The notes under the pieces: model-generated
Databases searched by the model: none
What the model was told of the DNA's origin: nothing
Seen by the model: only the letters and a program-made list of their open reading frames with translations
Shown: positions 19,037 to 27,171 of the stretch, piece by piece
Numbering within the stretch: the stretch's first letter is position 1
How the letters are laid out: each line of letters starts with the position of its first letter
Position numbers and translations under genes: made by a program
Assembly (NCBI RefSeq): GCF_022374935.2
Contig: NZ_CP092430.2
Span: 2,728,001-2,792,000, forward strand
Length of the DNA: 64,000 bases
Reading direction: 5' to 3'
Source: Mycolicibacter virginiensis
GTDB taxonomy: Bacteria > Actinomycetota > Actinomycetes > Mycobacteriales > Mycobacteriaceae

Positions 19037-19912
19037 ATGACCTTCAACGAGGGTATGCAGATCGATACCAGCACCACCTCCTCGGGCGGCGGTGGCCGTG
19101 GGATTGCGATCGGCGGCGGGGTTGCCGGGTTGGTGATCCTGGTGGTGGCGCTGCTCTTGGGGGCCGATCCCGGCGAGGTGCTCAGCCAGCAGCCCGTGGA
19201 CCAGGGCCAGTACACGGCGCCGGGCTTCGACCTCGCCAAGTGCCGCACCGGCCAGGACGCCAATAAGTATGTGCAGTGCCGGGTGGTCGCCACGGCCAAC
19301 TCGGTGGACGCGGTGTGGTCGGACCTGCTGCGGGGCTACACGCGTCCGCGCGTGCAGCTGTTCAGCGGACAGACGTCCACCGCTTGTGGGGCGGCCACCA
19401 GCGCGGTCGGACCGTTTTACTGCCCCGCGGACCAGACCGCCTACTTCGATACCGACTTCTTCAAGGTGCTCGTCGACCGGTTCGGCTCGAGCAGCGGGCC
19501 GCTGGCACAGGAGTATGTGGTCGCCCACGAGTTCGGCCACCACGTGCAGAATCTGCTCGGCGTGCTGGGCCGAGCCCAAACCGGTGCGCAGGGCGCGACC
19601 GGCGCCGGGGTTCGCACCGAGTTGCAGGCCGACTGCTACGCCGGGGTGTGGGCGCATTACGCATCGGTGACCAAGCAGGAGGGCACCGGGGTGCCGTTCC
19701 TGCAGCCGCTGACCGACCAAGACATCAGCGATGCGTTGTCCGCGGCGTCGTCGGTGGGTGACGACCGCATTCAGCAGGCCGCCACCGGCCGGGTCAATCC
19801 GGAGTCGTGGACCCACGGCGCGTCGGCCCAGCGCCAGCACTGGTTCACCGTCGGCTATCAGAGCGGCGACCCCAACCAGTGCGACACCTTCGCCGCCAGC
19901 AACTTGGGCTAG
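19037..19912 (+). CDS. ypfJ: YpfJ-family neutral zinc metallopeptidase, membrane-anchored
   Basis: A 291-residue protein. A short cytoplasmic start containing a Ser/Gly stretch is followed by one membrane helix (about residues 31-49). The peptidase domain shows YVVAHEFGHHVQNL, the HExxH-like zinc site with its catalytic Glu, and a third ligand region in RTELQADCYAGVWAHYA. Four cysteines probably form disulfides outside the membrane. It is the ortholog of Rv2575. Substrates are not known. It is convergent with the DapA-family gene (7 bp between stops). Confidence 0.92.
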   Translation: MTFNEGMQIDTSTTSSGGGGRGIAIGGGVAGLVILVVALLLGADPGEVLSQQPVDQGQYTAPGFDLAKCRTGQDANKYVQCRVVATANSVDAVWSDLLRGYTRPRVQLFSGQTSTACGAATSAVGPFYCPADQTAYFDTDFFKVLVDRFGSSSGPLAQEYVVAHEFGHHVQNLLGVLGRAQTGAQGATGAGVRTELQADCYAGVWAHYASVTKQEGTGVPFLQPLTDQDISDALSAASSVGDDRIQQAATGRVNPESWTHGASAQRQHWFTVGYQSGDPNQCDTFAASNLG

Positions 19913-19919
19913 CCCGGGG

Positions 19920-20792
19920 TCAAAGCGAGAGGAGCCCGCGCAGCTCGGCCCGGTCCGCCTCGTCGAGCGGCAGCAGCGGGCGACGCGGTTCCCCGGCCGG
20001 CACCCCGAGCATCTCTAGGCCGGCTTTGACGGTGGTGGGCAGCCCGCCGGCCACGATGAACTCCAGCAGCGGCTTGAGGTCCTCGTAGCACGCCTGGGCC
20101 TTGTCCAATTCCCCGGCGGTGACCGCGGTGTAGAGGTCCAGGCAAGGCTGCGGACGCAGGTTGGGCGCCGCGGTGCACCAGCCGGCCGCCCCGGCACGCA
20201 GCGCGTCGAGCACCAGCGGATTGCTGCCGTTGAAGAACGGCAGGCGCCCATCGGACAGCGTGGCGATCCGCAGCATCCGGCTCAGATCGCCGGTGGACTC
20301 CTTGACCATGGTCACGTGCTCGATGCCCTCGAACATGGCCACCAGCAGCTCTGGACTCATGTCGATCCCGGAGGTCGCCGGATTGTTGTAGGCCACGATG
20401 TCGATGTCGATGGCATCGGAGACGGCCCGGTAGTGCGCGGCGATCTCGCGTTCAGACAGTTTCCAGTACGACACCGGGGAGACCATCACCGCGTCGGCGC
20501 CGGCCTGCGCGGCATAGCGAGCGCGGCGCACGGTACGCGCGGTGGTCAGATCCGAGACCCCGACCAGCACCGGCACGCGTCCGGCGACCGCGGCGATCGA
20601 GGCGTCGACGCAGGTGTCGAATTCGTCTTCGTCGAGGTAGGCGAGTTCACCGGTGCTGCCCAGCGGGGCGATGGCGTGCACCCCGGCCTCGATGAGCCGG
20701 TTGATGACGGTAGTCAGGACCGCGGTGTCGATTCCGCCGTCGCGGAACGGGGTCACCGGGTAGCCGATGACGCCATATAACTGTGTTGCCAC
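19920..20792 (-). CDS. DapA/N-acetylneuraminate-lyase family protein
   Basis: A 290-residue Schiff-base aldolase-type TIM barrel. It shows APLGSTGELAYLDEDE (substrate-loop GSTGE), YNNPATSGID, and MVKESTGDLSRM with the catalytic Lys in the VKES motif. The GTG at 20792 (MATQLYGVIGYPVTPF) gives the family start, with GGAG nearby. The housekeeping dapA of mycobacteria lies elsewhere, so this is more likely a catabolic lyase acting on a 2-keto acid. It follows the class II aldolase gene on the same strand with a gap of about 35 bp, so the two likely act in one pathway, probably under the divergent XRE-cupin regulator. The exact substrate is unknown. Confidence 0.85.
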   Translation of the reverse strand: MATQLYGVIGYPVTPFRDGGIDTAVLTTVINRLIEAGVHAIAPLGSTGELAYLDEDEFDTCVDASIAAVAGRVPVLVGVSDLTTARTVRRARYAAQAGADAVMVSPVSYWKLSEREIAAHYRAVSDAIDIDIVAYNNPATSGIDMSPELLVAMFEGIEHVTMVKESTGDLSRMLRIATLSDGRLPFFNGSNPLVLDALRAGAAGWCTAAPNLRPQPCLDLYTAVTAGELDKAQACYEDLKPLLEFIVAGGLPTTVKAGLEMLGVPAGEPRRPLLPLDEADRAELRGLLSL

Positions 20793-20804
20793 GAGGGACT
20801 CCTT

Positions 20805-20844
20805 GCTTATCGGGTGATCGCGTCGCTTATCGGGTGATCGCGTC
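20805..20844. repeat. Perfect 20-bp tandem duplication at the end of the aldolase gene
   Basis: The 20-mer GCTTATCGGGTGATCGCGTC occurs at 20805-20824 and again at 20825-20844. The second copy includes the last codons (DAITR) and stop of the class II aldolase gene; the first is a non-coding copy placed between it and the DapA-family gene. Confidence 0.93.
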
Positions 20845-21612
20845 GGGGTGACCGGCGAGGGCGCGGCGGGCGTAGTAGGCGAAGTTCGCCTGGCTGCGAT
20901 TGGGCAGCAAGGTCCAGTCGTGGGCCTCTCGGGCCAGCTTCTCCGGGAGTTCTTTGATAGTCCCGGCGGCCATGGCGGCCAGCTGCAACGCGGCGGCACG
21001 CTCGATCAGCACCGCCAGCGAGCACGCCTCCTCCACACTGGCGCCGGCCACGATCTGACCGTGGTGCGCCAGCAGGATCGCCTTCTTGTCGCCAATGGCC
21101 TCAGAAATGATCTCGCCCTCCTCGTTTCCGACCGGGACCCCCGGCCACAGCGGCAGGAAGGCACAGTCGCCATAGAGCGGTGTGGTGTCCATGTGCGAAA
21201 CGATCAACGGGGTCTCCAGCATGGACAGCGCGGCAACATGAAAAGGGTGGGTGTGCACTATGCACTGGACATCGGGGCGGGCCCGGTAGATCCAGCTGTG
21301 GAATCGGTTGGCGGGGTTGGCCATCCCCTCCCCCTCGATGACGTTGAGGTCTTCGTCGACGAGCAGGAGATTGGTGTCGGTGATCTCGTCGAAACCGAGG
21401 CCGAGCCGTTGGGTGTAGTAGGTCCCAGGCGCCTCAGCACGGGCGGTGATCTGTCCGGCCAGGCCGGAGTCATGACCACGGTCGGACAACGCCCGGCAAG
21501 TCAGCGCCAATTTCTGGCGAGTAGACCACTGAGTTCCGGTGAAGTTCTCCGCGAAGCGGTGCTCCGCGCGTTGCATCAGGTCGGATTTGGAATCGTCGAA
21601 CGTGGTGCCCAT
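20827..21612 (-). CDS. Class II aldolase/adducin family protein
   Basis: A 261-residue metal-dependent aldolase-like protein. HTHPFH (about residue 121) and LLAHHGQIVAG (about residue 185) supply the zinc-binding histidines. The N-terminal GHDSGLAGQITAR is the phosphate or substrate loop seen in this family, normally GNxS. Possible activities include aldolase, decarboxylase or dehydratase on sugar acids. The neighbouring DapA-family lyase and divergent XRE-cupin regulator suggest a small catabolic unit. The 3' end has been duplicated in tandem. Confidence 0.85.
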   Translation of the reverse strand: MGTTFDDSKSDLMQRAEHRFAENFTGTQWSTRQKLALTCRALSDRGHDSGLAGQITARAEAPGTYYTQRLGLGFDEITDTNLLLVDEDLNVIEGEGMANPANRFHSWIYRARPDVQCIVHTHPFHVAALSMLETPLIVSHMDTTPLYGDCAFLPLWPGVPVGNEEGEIISEAIGDKKAILLAHHGQIVAGASVEEACSLAVLIERAAALQLAAMAAGTIKELPEKLAREAHDWTLLPNRSQANFAYYARRALAGHPDAITR

Positions 21613-21636
21613 GGCAGCTCCTCGGTGACGGCGGTA

Positions 21637-21687
21637 GATGACACGACCCTAACCGATAGGACACCTTGTGTCATCTCCTGTGTCATC
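21637..21687. promoter_or_regulatory. Candidate operator between the aldolase and XRE-cupin genes
   Basis: The 83-bp divergent gap holds repeated copies of TGTCATC: one inverted (GATGACAC, 21637-21644) and two direct (about 21669-21675 and 21681-21687). It also contains a perfect inverted repeat GACAC-CTT-GTGTC (21660-21672). This is the expected place for the XRE-cupin protein to bind and control itself and the aldolase genes. Binding is inferred. Confidence 0.5.
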
Positions 21688-21695
21688 ATGGACGC

Positions 21696-22259
21696 ATGAC
21701 AGAACTGCTGCGCGCCGTCCGCAAGCAGCGCGGCCTCACCCTCGAAGGCCTCGCCGAGCGGACCGGGCTGACCAAGAGCTACCTGTCCAAAATCGAACGC
21801 AGTCGCAGCACGCCGTCCATCGCGGTGGCCATCAAGGTGGCGCAGGCCCTCGATGTCGACGTGGCCCAACTGTTCTCCGAGCGGGGCGACGAGGACAAGA
21901 TCGCCGTGGACCGCGCTGCGGACCGCAACGCGGATCGACAGCGCTACCGGGCCATGGCCGCGGGCATGCTGGGAAAGACGATGTCCCCGTTCGTGGTTCG
22001 TCCCACCGGGCATGCCGGCCGCCGCGAGAATGGTGAAGATGGTGAAGCCCACCCGCTGCACCCGGCTCATGAAGGCCAGGAGTTCGTGTTCGTGCACGCC
22101 GGGACCGTCGAATTGGAGTACGGCGATGCCGCGTTGACGCTGAACGCAGGTGACAGCGCCTACTTCGACGCCTCGATCAGCCACCGCCTCCGCTCGGTGG
22201 GCTCGGGGCCCGCCGAAGTCGTCGTTGTCGCCGCCGACGTCGCCGGCGGTGCGCAGTGA
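21696..22259 (+). CDS. XRE-family regulator with C-terminal cupin domain
   Basis: A 187-residue transcription factor. The N-terminal helix-turn-helix (about residues 5-60) contains GLTLEGLAERTGLTKSYLSK. The C-terminal cupin (about 115-185) contains HEGQEFVFVHAGTVELEYGD and the GDSAYFDASISHRL motif that binds a small ligand. Such proteins usually repress or activate adjacent metabolic genes in response to a metabolite. The divergent class II aldolase/DapA-family pair is the likely target. The ATG at 21696 matches the family start (MTELLRAVRKQRGLT). Confidence 0.9.
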   Translation: MTELLRAVRKQRGLTLEGLAERTGLTKSYLSKIERSRSTPSIAVAIKVAQALDVDVAQLFSERGDEDKIAVDRAADRNADRQRYRAMAAGMLGKTMSPFVVRPTGHAGRRENGEDGEAHPLHPAHEGQEFVFVHAGTVELEYGDAALTLNAGDSAYFDASISHRLRSVGSGPAEVVVVAADVAGGAQ

Positions 22260-22597
22260 ACACCGAGCTGCTGTTCTCCTACGGCACCCTGCAGCTACCA
22301 GAAGTGCAACGCAGCACGTTCGGGCGCGAACCCGATGGCCGGCCCGACGCGATCATCGGCTACGACCTGGACTACGTGACGATCACCGATCCCCACGTGG
22401 TGGCAGTCAGCGGCGCCGACCGTCATCCGATCCTGCGCCCGTCGGACACACCTGACGCCGCTGTCCCCGGCACGGTGTTCGCGATCAGCACCGCCGAACT
22501 GGCGGCCGCTGACGAGTACGAGGTCGACGCCTACCGGCGGATCTCGGTGCCACTGCGCTCAGGTGCGCAAGCCTGGGTGTACGTGTTCGCCGGCTGA
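22256..22597 (+). CDS. AIG2-like gamma-glutamylcyclotransferase-fold protein
   Basis: A 113-residue protein of the GGCT/AIG2 fold. It has the defining FSYGTLQ turn near residue 7 and the acidic pair in AADEYEVDAYRR near residue 84, where the family's catalytic Glu sits. The GTG start at 22256 overlaps the regulator's stop (GTGA), so translation is probably coupled. It may act on a gamma-glutamyl or similar compound of the same pathway. Substrate unknown. Confidence 0.85.
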   Translation: MNTELLFSYGTLQLPEVQRSTFGREPDGRPDAIIGYDLDYVTITDPHVVAVSGADRHPILRPSDTPDAAVPGTVFAISTAELAAADEYEVDAYRRISVPLRSGAQAWVYVFAG

Positions 22598-22607
22598 GCC
22601 GGGCCCG

Positions 22608-23162
22608 TCACCAGGGCCGGGTAGCGCAGGACACCCCACTGCCGCCCTGCTGCGTCACCACCACTTCGCCGTCGACGGCGATCTCGCAGTGGAACTCCGG
22701 GTTGATTCGCAAGCCACCGCTCGCGGTGACCAACGCCCACTGACTGGGATCGGCCAGCGTGGTGGTGTAGACCACCGGCTGTCCCCCGCCGATCGGCACC
22801 CGAACCGTCTCGAGGTACTCCGAGGAGTTTGCGTTGTAGGCGGCCATGCTGGGCGGGTCGGTCTTGATGTAGGAGATGTTGCCGGTCAGGTCACTGGTGG
22901 CGGTGATCGTGTAGGTGACCTCGTGGCCACCGGTTGTGCTCTTCTTCGGGGCGTCGGCCGACGGTTCGGTCGCGTTCTCGGTCGGAGTGGGCGTCGGCGA
23001 CGGCGCTGCATTCTCGGTGGGCGATGCCGCCGGGTTCTCAGTCGGCGAGGCTGGGCTGTTCTCGGGGTCCGCAAGTGACGTCGCATGGCTGGCTGCCATT
23101 CCGGCGGCTGCCATCAGCACCACCGTCCCGAACTTGACTGTCACATTCCGCATGATCGTCAT
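22608..23162 (-). CDS. Secreted protein with MmpS-like C-terminal domain
   Basis: About 184 residues. A signal peptide (ending about HATSLA) is followed by a low-complexity linker built from repeated SPTENPA/SPTENAA units, then a C-terminal beta-rich domain starting at EVTYTITATSDLTGN. That domain has two cysteines (FHCEIAV and SGVSCATR) and resembles the extracytoplasmic part of MmpS lipid-transport accessory proteins. No mmpL partner is adjacent, so it may function alone. The start could be the ATG at 23162 or 23153. The MmpS link is by eye. Confidence 0.68.
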   Translation of the reverse strand: MTIMRNVTVKFGTVVLMAAAGMAASHATSLADPENSPASPTENPAASPTENAAPSPTPTPTENATEPSADAPKKSTTGGHEVTYTITATSDLTGNISYIKTDPPSMAAYNANSSEYLETVRVPIGGGQPVVYTTTLADPSQWALVTASGGLRINPEFHCEIAVDGEVVVTQQGGSGVSCATRPW

Positions 23163-23203
23163 ACCGCGCCACGCTACCGTGTGTTGCCGACTGTCGGGTT
23201 CCG

Positions 23204-24157
23204 TCACGCCCCGAGGCGCTGCGCTTGCATTAAGTCGACATTCGCCTCAGTCCAGGTACAACCAGCGACCTGTAGCGCTGCCCGGACCCGCATGAGAACC
23301 ACGTTCGGCCGATACCGAAGCAGGTCACTACTAACCCGGACAATCACCCAGCCGCGCGCGGCCAACTCGGCATAGCGGTCGATGTCAGCGGTACGCTGCC
23401 GCGGATCGGTCCAGTGCTGCGCACCGTCGAACTCCACGCCCACCCGGTATTCGGGCCAGCCCATGTCAATGCGGGCAAACGGACGCCCGAAGCCATCTCG
23501 CACAACGATCTGGGTCACCGGACACGGCAGTCCGCCGCGAATCAGCAACAGCCGTGTCTTGGTTTCCTGCGGGGATTCTGCGCCGCCGTCCATCAACCTG
23601 ATCGCACGCCGTAGCTGTACCAGACCGCGAACACCCCGATGGCGTTCGGCCACCTCAGATACGTCGTCCGCGACAAGCCCTGTGGCATGCGCCAGGGAAT
23701 CGAGTCGGATTATGGCACCGGTCAGGCCTCCCCTGCGCCCAAGATCGAAGGCAGTCCGGGCGGCCGTGGTGGTCGGTATCCCTCGGATGAGGCATGTTTC
23801 GTCCGCTTCCAGCCGCTCGCGATAGATCGCAATCCCATCGGCGTCGCCAGCAGCCTTGCGGTTCAGCTCGGCCGGCGACCGCGCATCAATCCATCGTGAT
23901 CCGTGCAGCGCCGCTGCGGACAACCCGGCCACTGTCGCGGTCCTGCCCGACCACAGCCAACCGGCCACTGCACGGGTGACGGGGGTGAGTTCTACGCCGT
24001 TGGGCAGATAGACGTTGCGGTAGATCTGCCGATGCCGACTGCGTAACGTCCGCCTGCTCACGCTGCCCGCTGCCAACGCCTCAGACCCGAGGAAGGGCCA
24101 CGTCGAATCGGGGGTGGGCGTCGGCATGAAAATCACACTGCCGTCCCAAGCCGTCAC
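23204..24157 (-). CDS. DUF559-type protein with AbiEi-like N-terminal region
   Basis: A 317-residue protein. The N-terminal part (TLRSRHRQIYRNVYLPNGVE and following winged-helix-like segment) resembles the type IV antitoxin AbiEi family. The C-terminal part (about 200-300) is a DUF559/Vsr-like nuclease fold with IDMGWPEYRVGVEFDG, an acidic-residue pattern shared with PD-(D/E)xK-like enzymes, and a QHWTDPRQRTADIDR segment. Mycobacteria carry many such stand-alone genes. No toxin gene is beside it. A start at 24127 (MPTPTPDSTW) is also possible. Function unknown. Confidence 0.72.
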   Translation of the reverse strand: MTAWDGSVIFMPTPTPDSTWPFLGSEALAAGSVSRRTLRSRHRQIYRNVYLPNGVELTPVTRAVAGWLWSGRTATVAGLSAAALHGSRWIDARSPAELNRKAAGDADGIAIYRERLEADETCLIRGIPTTTAARTAFDLGRRGGLTGAIIRLDSLAHATGLVADDVSEVAERHRGVRGLVQLRRAIRLMDGGAESPQETKTRLLLIRGGLPCPVTQIVVRDGFGRPFARIDMGWPEYRVGVEFDGAQHWTDPRQRTADIDRYAELAARGWVIVRVSSDLLRYRPNVVLMRVRAALQVAGCTWTEANVDLMQAQRLGA

Positions 24158-24207
24158 CCGAGTGCCGAGCGTCGGCTTTTGTCACGCGTTCTGTGGATAA
24201 CCGCGCA

Positions 24208-25482
24208 CTAAGGCGACATTCGCCGCAGTACCTCGGCCACCACGTCGTCAATCGGCACGTCGACCTGTTCGCCGGTGCCCAGGTTCTTGACGCCGACAGT
24301 GCCGGCCTCCAAGTCGCGGTCGCCCGCGACCAGGGCGATGACGGCTCCGGAACGGTCGGCGGCGCGCATCGCGCCCTTGAGCCCGCGGTCCCCGTAAGCC
24401 AGGTCCACGCGCACGCCGGCCGCCCGCAACTGCGCGGCGATAACGGCCAGCCGCAGCTTGGCCGCCTCGGAAAGGCCCACCCCGAACACGTCGCATCGGC
24501 TGGTCTGGCCCACGGTCTTGCCCTCGGCGGCCAGCGCGAGCAGGGTACGGTCCACGCCGAGACCGAAGCCGATCCCGGACAGGTCCTGACCACCGAGCTG
24601 ACGCATGAGCCCGTCGTACCGGCCTCCGCCACCGATCCCGGACTGCGCACCCAACCCGTCGTGCACGAATTCGAAGGTGGTCTTGGTGTAGTAGTCCAGG
24701 CCGCGCACCATGCGCGGGTTGACCACGTACGGCACCCCGAGTGCATCCAGGTGTGCCAGCACGGTGTCGAAGTGCGTCCGGGCGGCTTCGGAGAGATGAT
24801 CGAGCATGACCGGGGCATCAGCGGTCATCTCACGCACGTGCGGACGCTTATCGTCGAGCACCCGCAGCGGATTGAGCTGCGCGCGCTGGCGGGTCTCCTC
24901 GTCAAGGTCGAGCCCGAACAGGAACTGCTGCAGCAACTCTCGATAGGCGGGGCGGCAGGTGTCGTCGCCCAACGAGGTGATCTCCAGCCGGAAACCCTCC
25001 AGCCCCACGGAGCGAAAGCCCGCATCGGCGACCGCGATCACCTCGGCGTCCAGCGCGGGATCGTCCACCCCGATCGCCTCGACCCCAACCTGCTGCAGCT
25101 GCCGGTAACGGCCGGCCTGCGGGCGCTCGTAACGGAAGAACGGCCCCGAATAGCAGAGCTTGGCCGGCAGCTGACCGCGGTCCAGGCCGTGTTCGATCAC
25201 CGCGCGCATCACGCCTGCGGTGCCCTCGGGCCGCAGGGTGACCGAACGGTCGCCGCGGTCGGCAAACGTGTACATCTCCTTGGAGACCACGTCGGTGGAC
25301 TCCCCCACCCCGCGTGCGAACAGTGCGGTGTCCTCGAAGATCGGCAGCTCGATGTCGCCGTACCCGGCGCGGCGAGCGACCGCCAGCAGTCCGTCGCGGA
25401 CGGCGACGAAGCCGGCCGAAGAGACTGGCGGTACGCCAGGAATGTAGTCGGGCACCCCTTTGGGTGCGGTAAACGTGCTCAC
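24208..25482 (-). CDS. hisS: Histidyl-tRNA synthetase
   Basis: Class II synthetase charging tRNA-His, 424 residues (normal). Motif 2 region is [16 protein letters not shown] with [16 protein letters not shown], the histidine-specific motif is [13 protein letters not shown], and the C-terminal anticodon-binding domain follows from about residue 325. It overlaps the upstream metallo-beta-lactamase-fold gene by 4 bp. It is the ortholog of Rv2580c. Confidence 0.96.
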   Translation of the reverse strand: MSTFTAPKGVPDYIPGVPPVSSAGFVAVRDGLLAVARRAGYGDIELPIFEDTALFARGVGESTDVVSKEMYTFADRGDRSVTLRPEGTAGVMRAVIEHGLDRGQLPAKLCYSGPFFRYERPQAGRYRQLQQVGVEAIGVDDPALDAEVIAVADAGFRSVGLEGFRLEITSLGDDTCRPAYRELLQQFLFGLDLDEETRQRAQLNPLRVLDDKRPHVREMTADAPVMLDHLSEAARTHFDTVLAHLDALGVPYVVNPRMVRGLDYYTKTTFEFVHDGLGAQSGIGGGGRYDGLMRQLGGQDLSGIGFGLGVDRTLLALAAEGKTVGQTSRCDVFGVGLSEAAKLRLAVIAAQLRAAGVRVDLAYGDRGLKGAMRAADRSGAVIALVAGDRDLEAGTVGVKNLGTGEQVDVPIDDVVAEVLRRMSP

Positions 25483-26156
25483 GCACTGAGCCCTTCTAGG
25501 AACGGGTTGTAACGGCGCTCGGCGCCGATGGTGGTCTTAGGGCCGTGGCCGGGTAGCACCACGGTCGCGTCGTCAAGGCAGAGCAGTTTGTCGACGATCG
25601 AGGTCAACAGGTCCCGGCCGCTGCCCCCGGGCAGGTCGGTGCGGCCGACCGAGTTCTGAAACAAGGTGTCCCCGCTGAACACCACCTCGGCAGCGTCACC
25701 TTCGACCCGGAACACCACCGAACCGCGGGTGTGGCCGGGGGTGTGGTCGACGGTGACCGTGGTGTCGCCCAAGCCGATCTTGTCGCCGTCGCGGTCCAGT
25801 TCGATCAGCTGCTTGGGCTCGGAGAACATCGCCTTGCTCAACACCCCGAACAACGCCTGCCCCGGGACGGTGCCCAGTGAGCGCAGCGGGTCGGTAAGCA
25901 TGAATCGGTCCTCGGGGTGAATGTAGGTGGGACAGCCGTAGGTGTCGGAGACCTTCTGCGCCGACCAGATGTGGTCGATGTGGCCGTGCGTGAGCAGCAC
26001 CGCCGACGGCGTCAGCCGATTCTCGTCGAGCACACGCCGCAGCCGGGCCATCGCGCGCTGGCCGGGATCGACGACGATCGCGTCCGAGCCCTGCCGTTGC
26101 GCCAACACGTAACAGTTGCACGCCAGCATTCCAGCGGGGAATCCGGTGACCAACAC
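25479..26156 (-). CDS. Metallo-beta-lactamase-fold hydrolase (glyoxalase II-like)
   Basis: A 225-residue hydrolase of the glyoxalase II/YcbL type. The zinc site motif is [12 protein letters not shown] (HxHxDH) near residue 56, with further ligands in [18 protein letters not shown] and LPGHGPKTT. It is expected to hydrolyse a thioester; mycobacteria use mycothiol, so the true substrate is uncertain. Its end overlaps hisS by 4 bp (ATGA). It is the ortholog of Rv2581c and divergent from ppiB. Confidence 0.9.
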   Translation of the reverse strand: MLVTGFPAGMLACNCYVLAQRQGSDAIVVDPGQRAMARLRRVLDENRLTPSAVLLTHGHIDHIWSAQKVSDTYGCPTYIHPEDRFMLTDPLRSLGTVPGQALFGVLSKAMFSEPKQLIELDRDGDKIGLGDTTVTVDHTPGHTRGSVVFRVEGDAAEVVFSGDTLFQNSVGRTDLPGGSGRDLLTSIVDKLLCLDDATVVLPGHGPKTTIGAERRYNPFLEGLSA

Positions 26157-26265
26157 GCCGACCAGTTTCCCATTGCACGCCGGGTCGGCGGTGACGCGGG
26201 CGGTGCAGGCCCGCTCTGGCAGACTTGAGGGCCGACTCAGTCAGCGAGCCAGGAGGTTACCCCCG

Positions 26266-27162
26266 GTGCCCACGAACTCAGAGCGGCGTGCCGCCGCCAA
26301 GCGCAATCTGGACCGACAGGTGCAGCAGCGTGCCGAGGCAGCCCGCAAGCAGCGCCGGTCACTGATGATCGTCGGCGCCGTGGCGGCGGTGTTGCTGATC
26401 GCCGGGGTGGTGTTCGTGGTGCTGCGCGACAACGATCCGGGCAATGTCAACGCGAGTGGTTCGTCGGGTTCGAACACATCGGAGTCCGCGGACTCCGCTG
26501 ACGCTTCCGGGGCGCCCGCCGCCAGCGCCGGGCAGCTACCGAAGTTCACCGCATCGCCTCAGCTGGGCGCCGACTGCCAGTACCCGAAGGCGCGTCCGGC
26601 CACCAAGGCCGTCGAGCCGCCGCGGTCCGGCAAGGTCCCGACCGACCCGGCCGAGGTCAGCGTGTCGATGATGACCGACCAGGGCCCCATCGGTTTGATG
26701 CTCAACAACGGCCAATCCCCTTGCACCGTCAACAGCTTCATCAGCCTGGCGGCCAAGGACTTCTTCTCCGGTACCCAGTGCCACCGGCTGACCACATCGC
26801 CGATGCTCAGCGTGCTGCAATGCGGCGACCCCGCCGGCGACGGCACCGGCGGCCCGGGCTATGAGTTCGACAACGAGTACCCCACCGACCAGTACTCCTT
26901 GGGTGACCCCGCGGCCCAGCAGCCGGTCACCTACCCGCGCGGCACCGTGGCGATGGCCAACGCCGGGCCCGGGACCAACGGCAGCCAGTTCTTCCTGGTC
27001 TACAAGGATTCGATGCTGCCGCCGCAGTACACGGTGTTCGGCAAGATTCAGGACGACGGCCTGGCCACCCTGGACAAGATCGCCGCGGCGGGTGTGCAGG
27101 GCGGCGGCGACGACGGTTCGCCGGTCACCAAGGTGACCGTCAAGTCGGTGCGCGCCGACTAG
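26266..27162 (+). CDS. ppiB: Membrane-anchored cyclophilin-type peptidyl-prolyl isomerase
   Basis: 298 residues from the GTG at 26266, chosen because AGGAGG lies 9 bp upstream and MPTNSERRAAAKRNL matches M. tuberculosis PpiB (Rv2582). A basic cytoplasmic segment is followed by a membrane helix (about 36-56), a Ser/Asp/Ala linker, and the cyclophilin domain from about residue 130. The domain contains CHRLTTSPMLSVLQCGDP and MANAGPGTNGSQFFLVY. It acts outside the membrane on protein folding. It is convergent with relA (9 bp between stops). Confidence 0.93.
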   Translation: MPTNSERRAAAKRNLDRQVQQRAEAARKQRRSLMIVGAVAAVLLIAGVVFVVLRDNDPGNVNASGSSGSNTSESADSADASGAPAASAGQLPKFTASPQLGADCQYPKARPATKAVEPPRSGKVPTDPAEVSVSMMTDQGPIGLMLNNGQSPCTVNSFISLAAKDFFSGTQCHRLTTSPMLSVLQCGDPAGDGTGGPGYEFDNEYPTDQYSLGDPAAQQPVTYPRGTVAMANAGPGTNGSQFFLVYKDSMLPPQYTVFGKIQDDGLATLDKIAAAGVQGGGDDGSPVTKVTVKSVRAD

Positions 27163-27171
27163 CGGGAGCCG

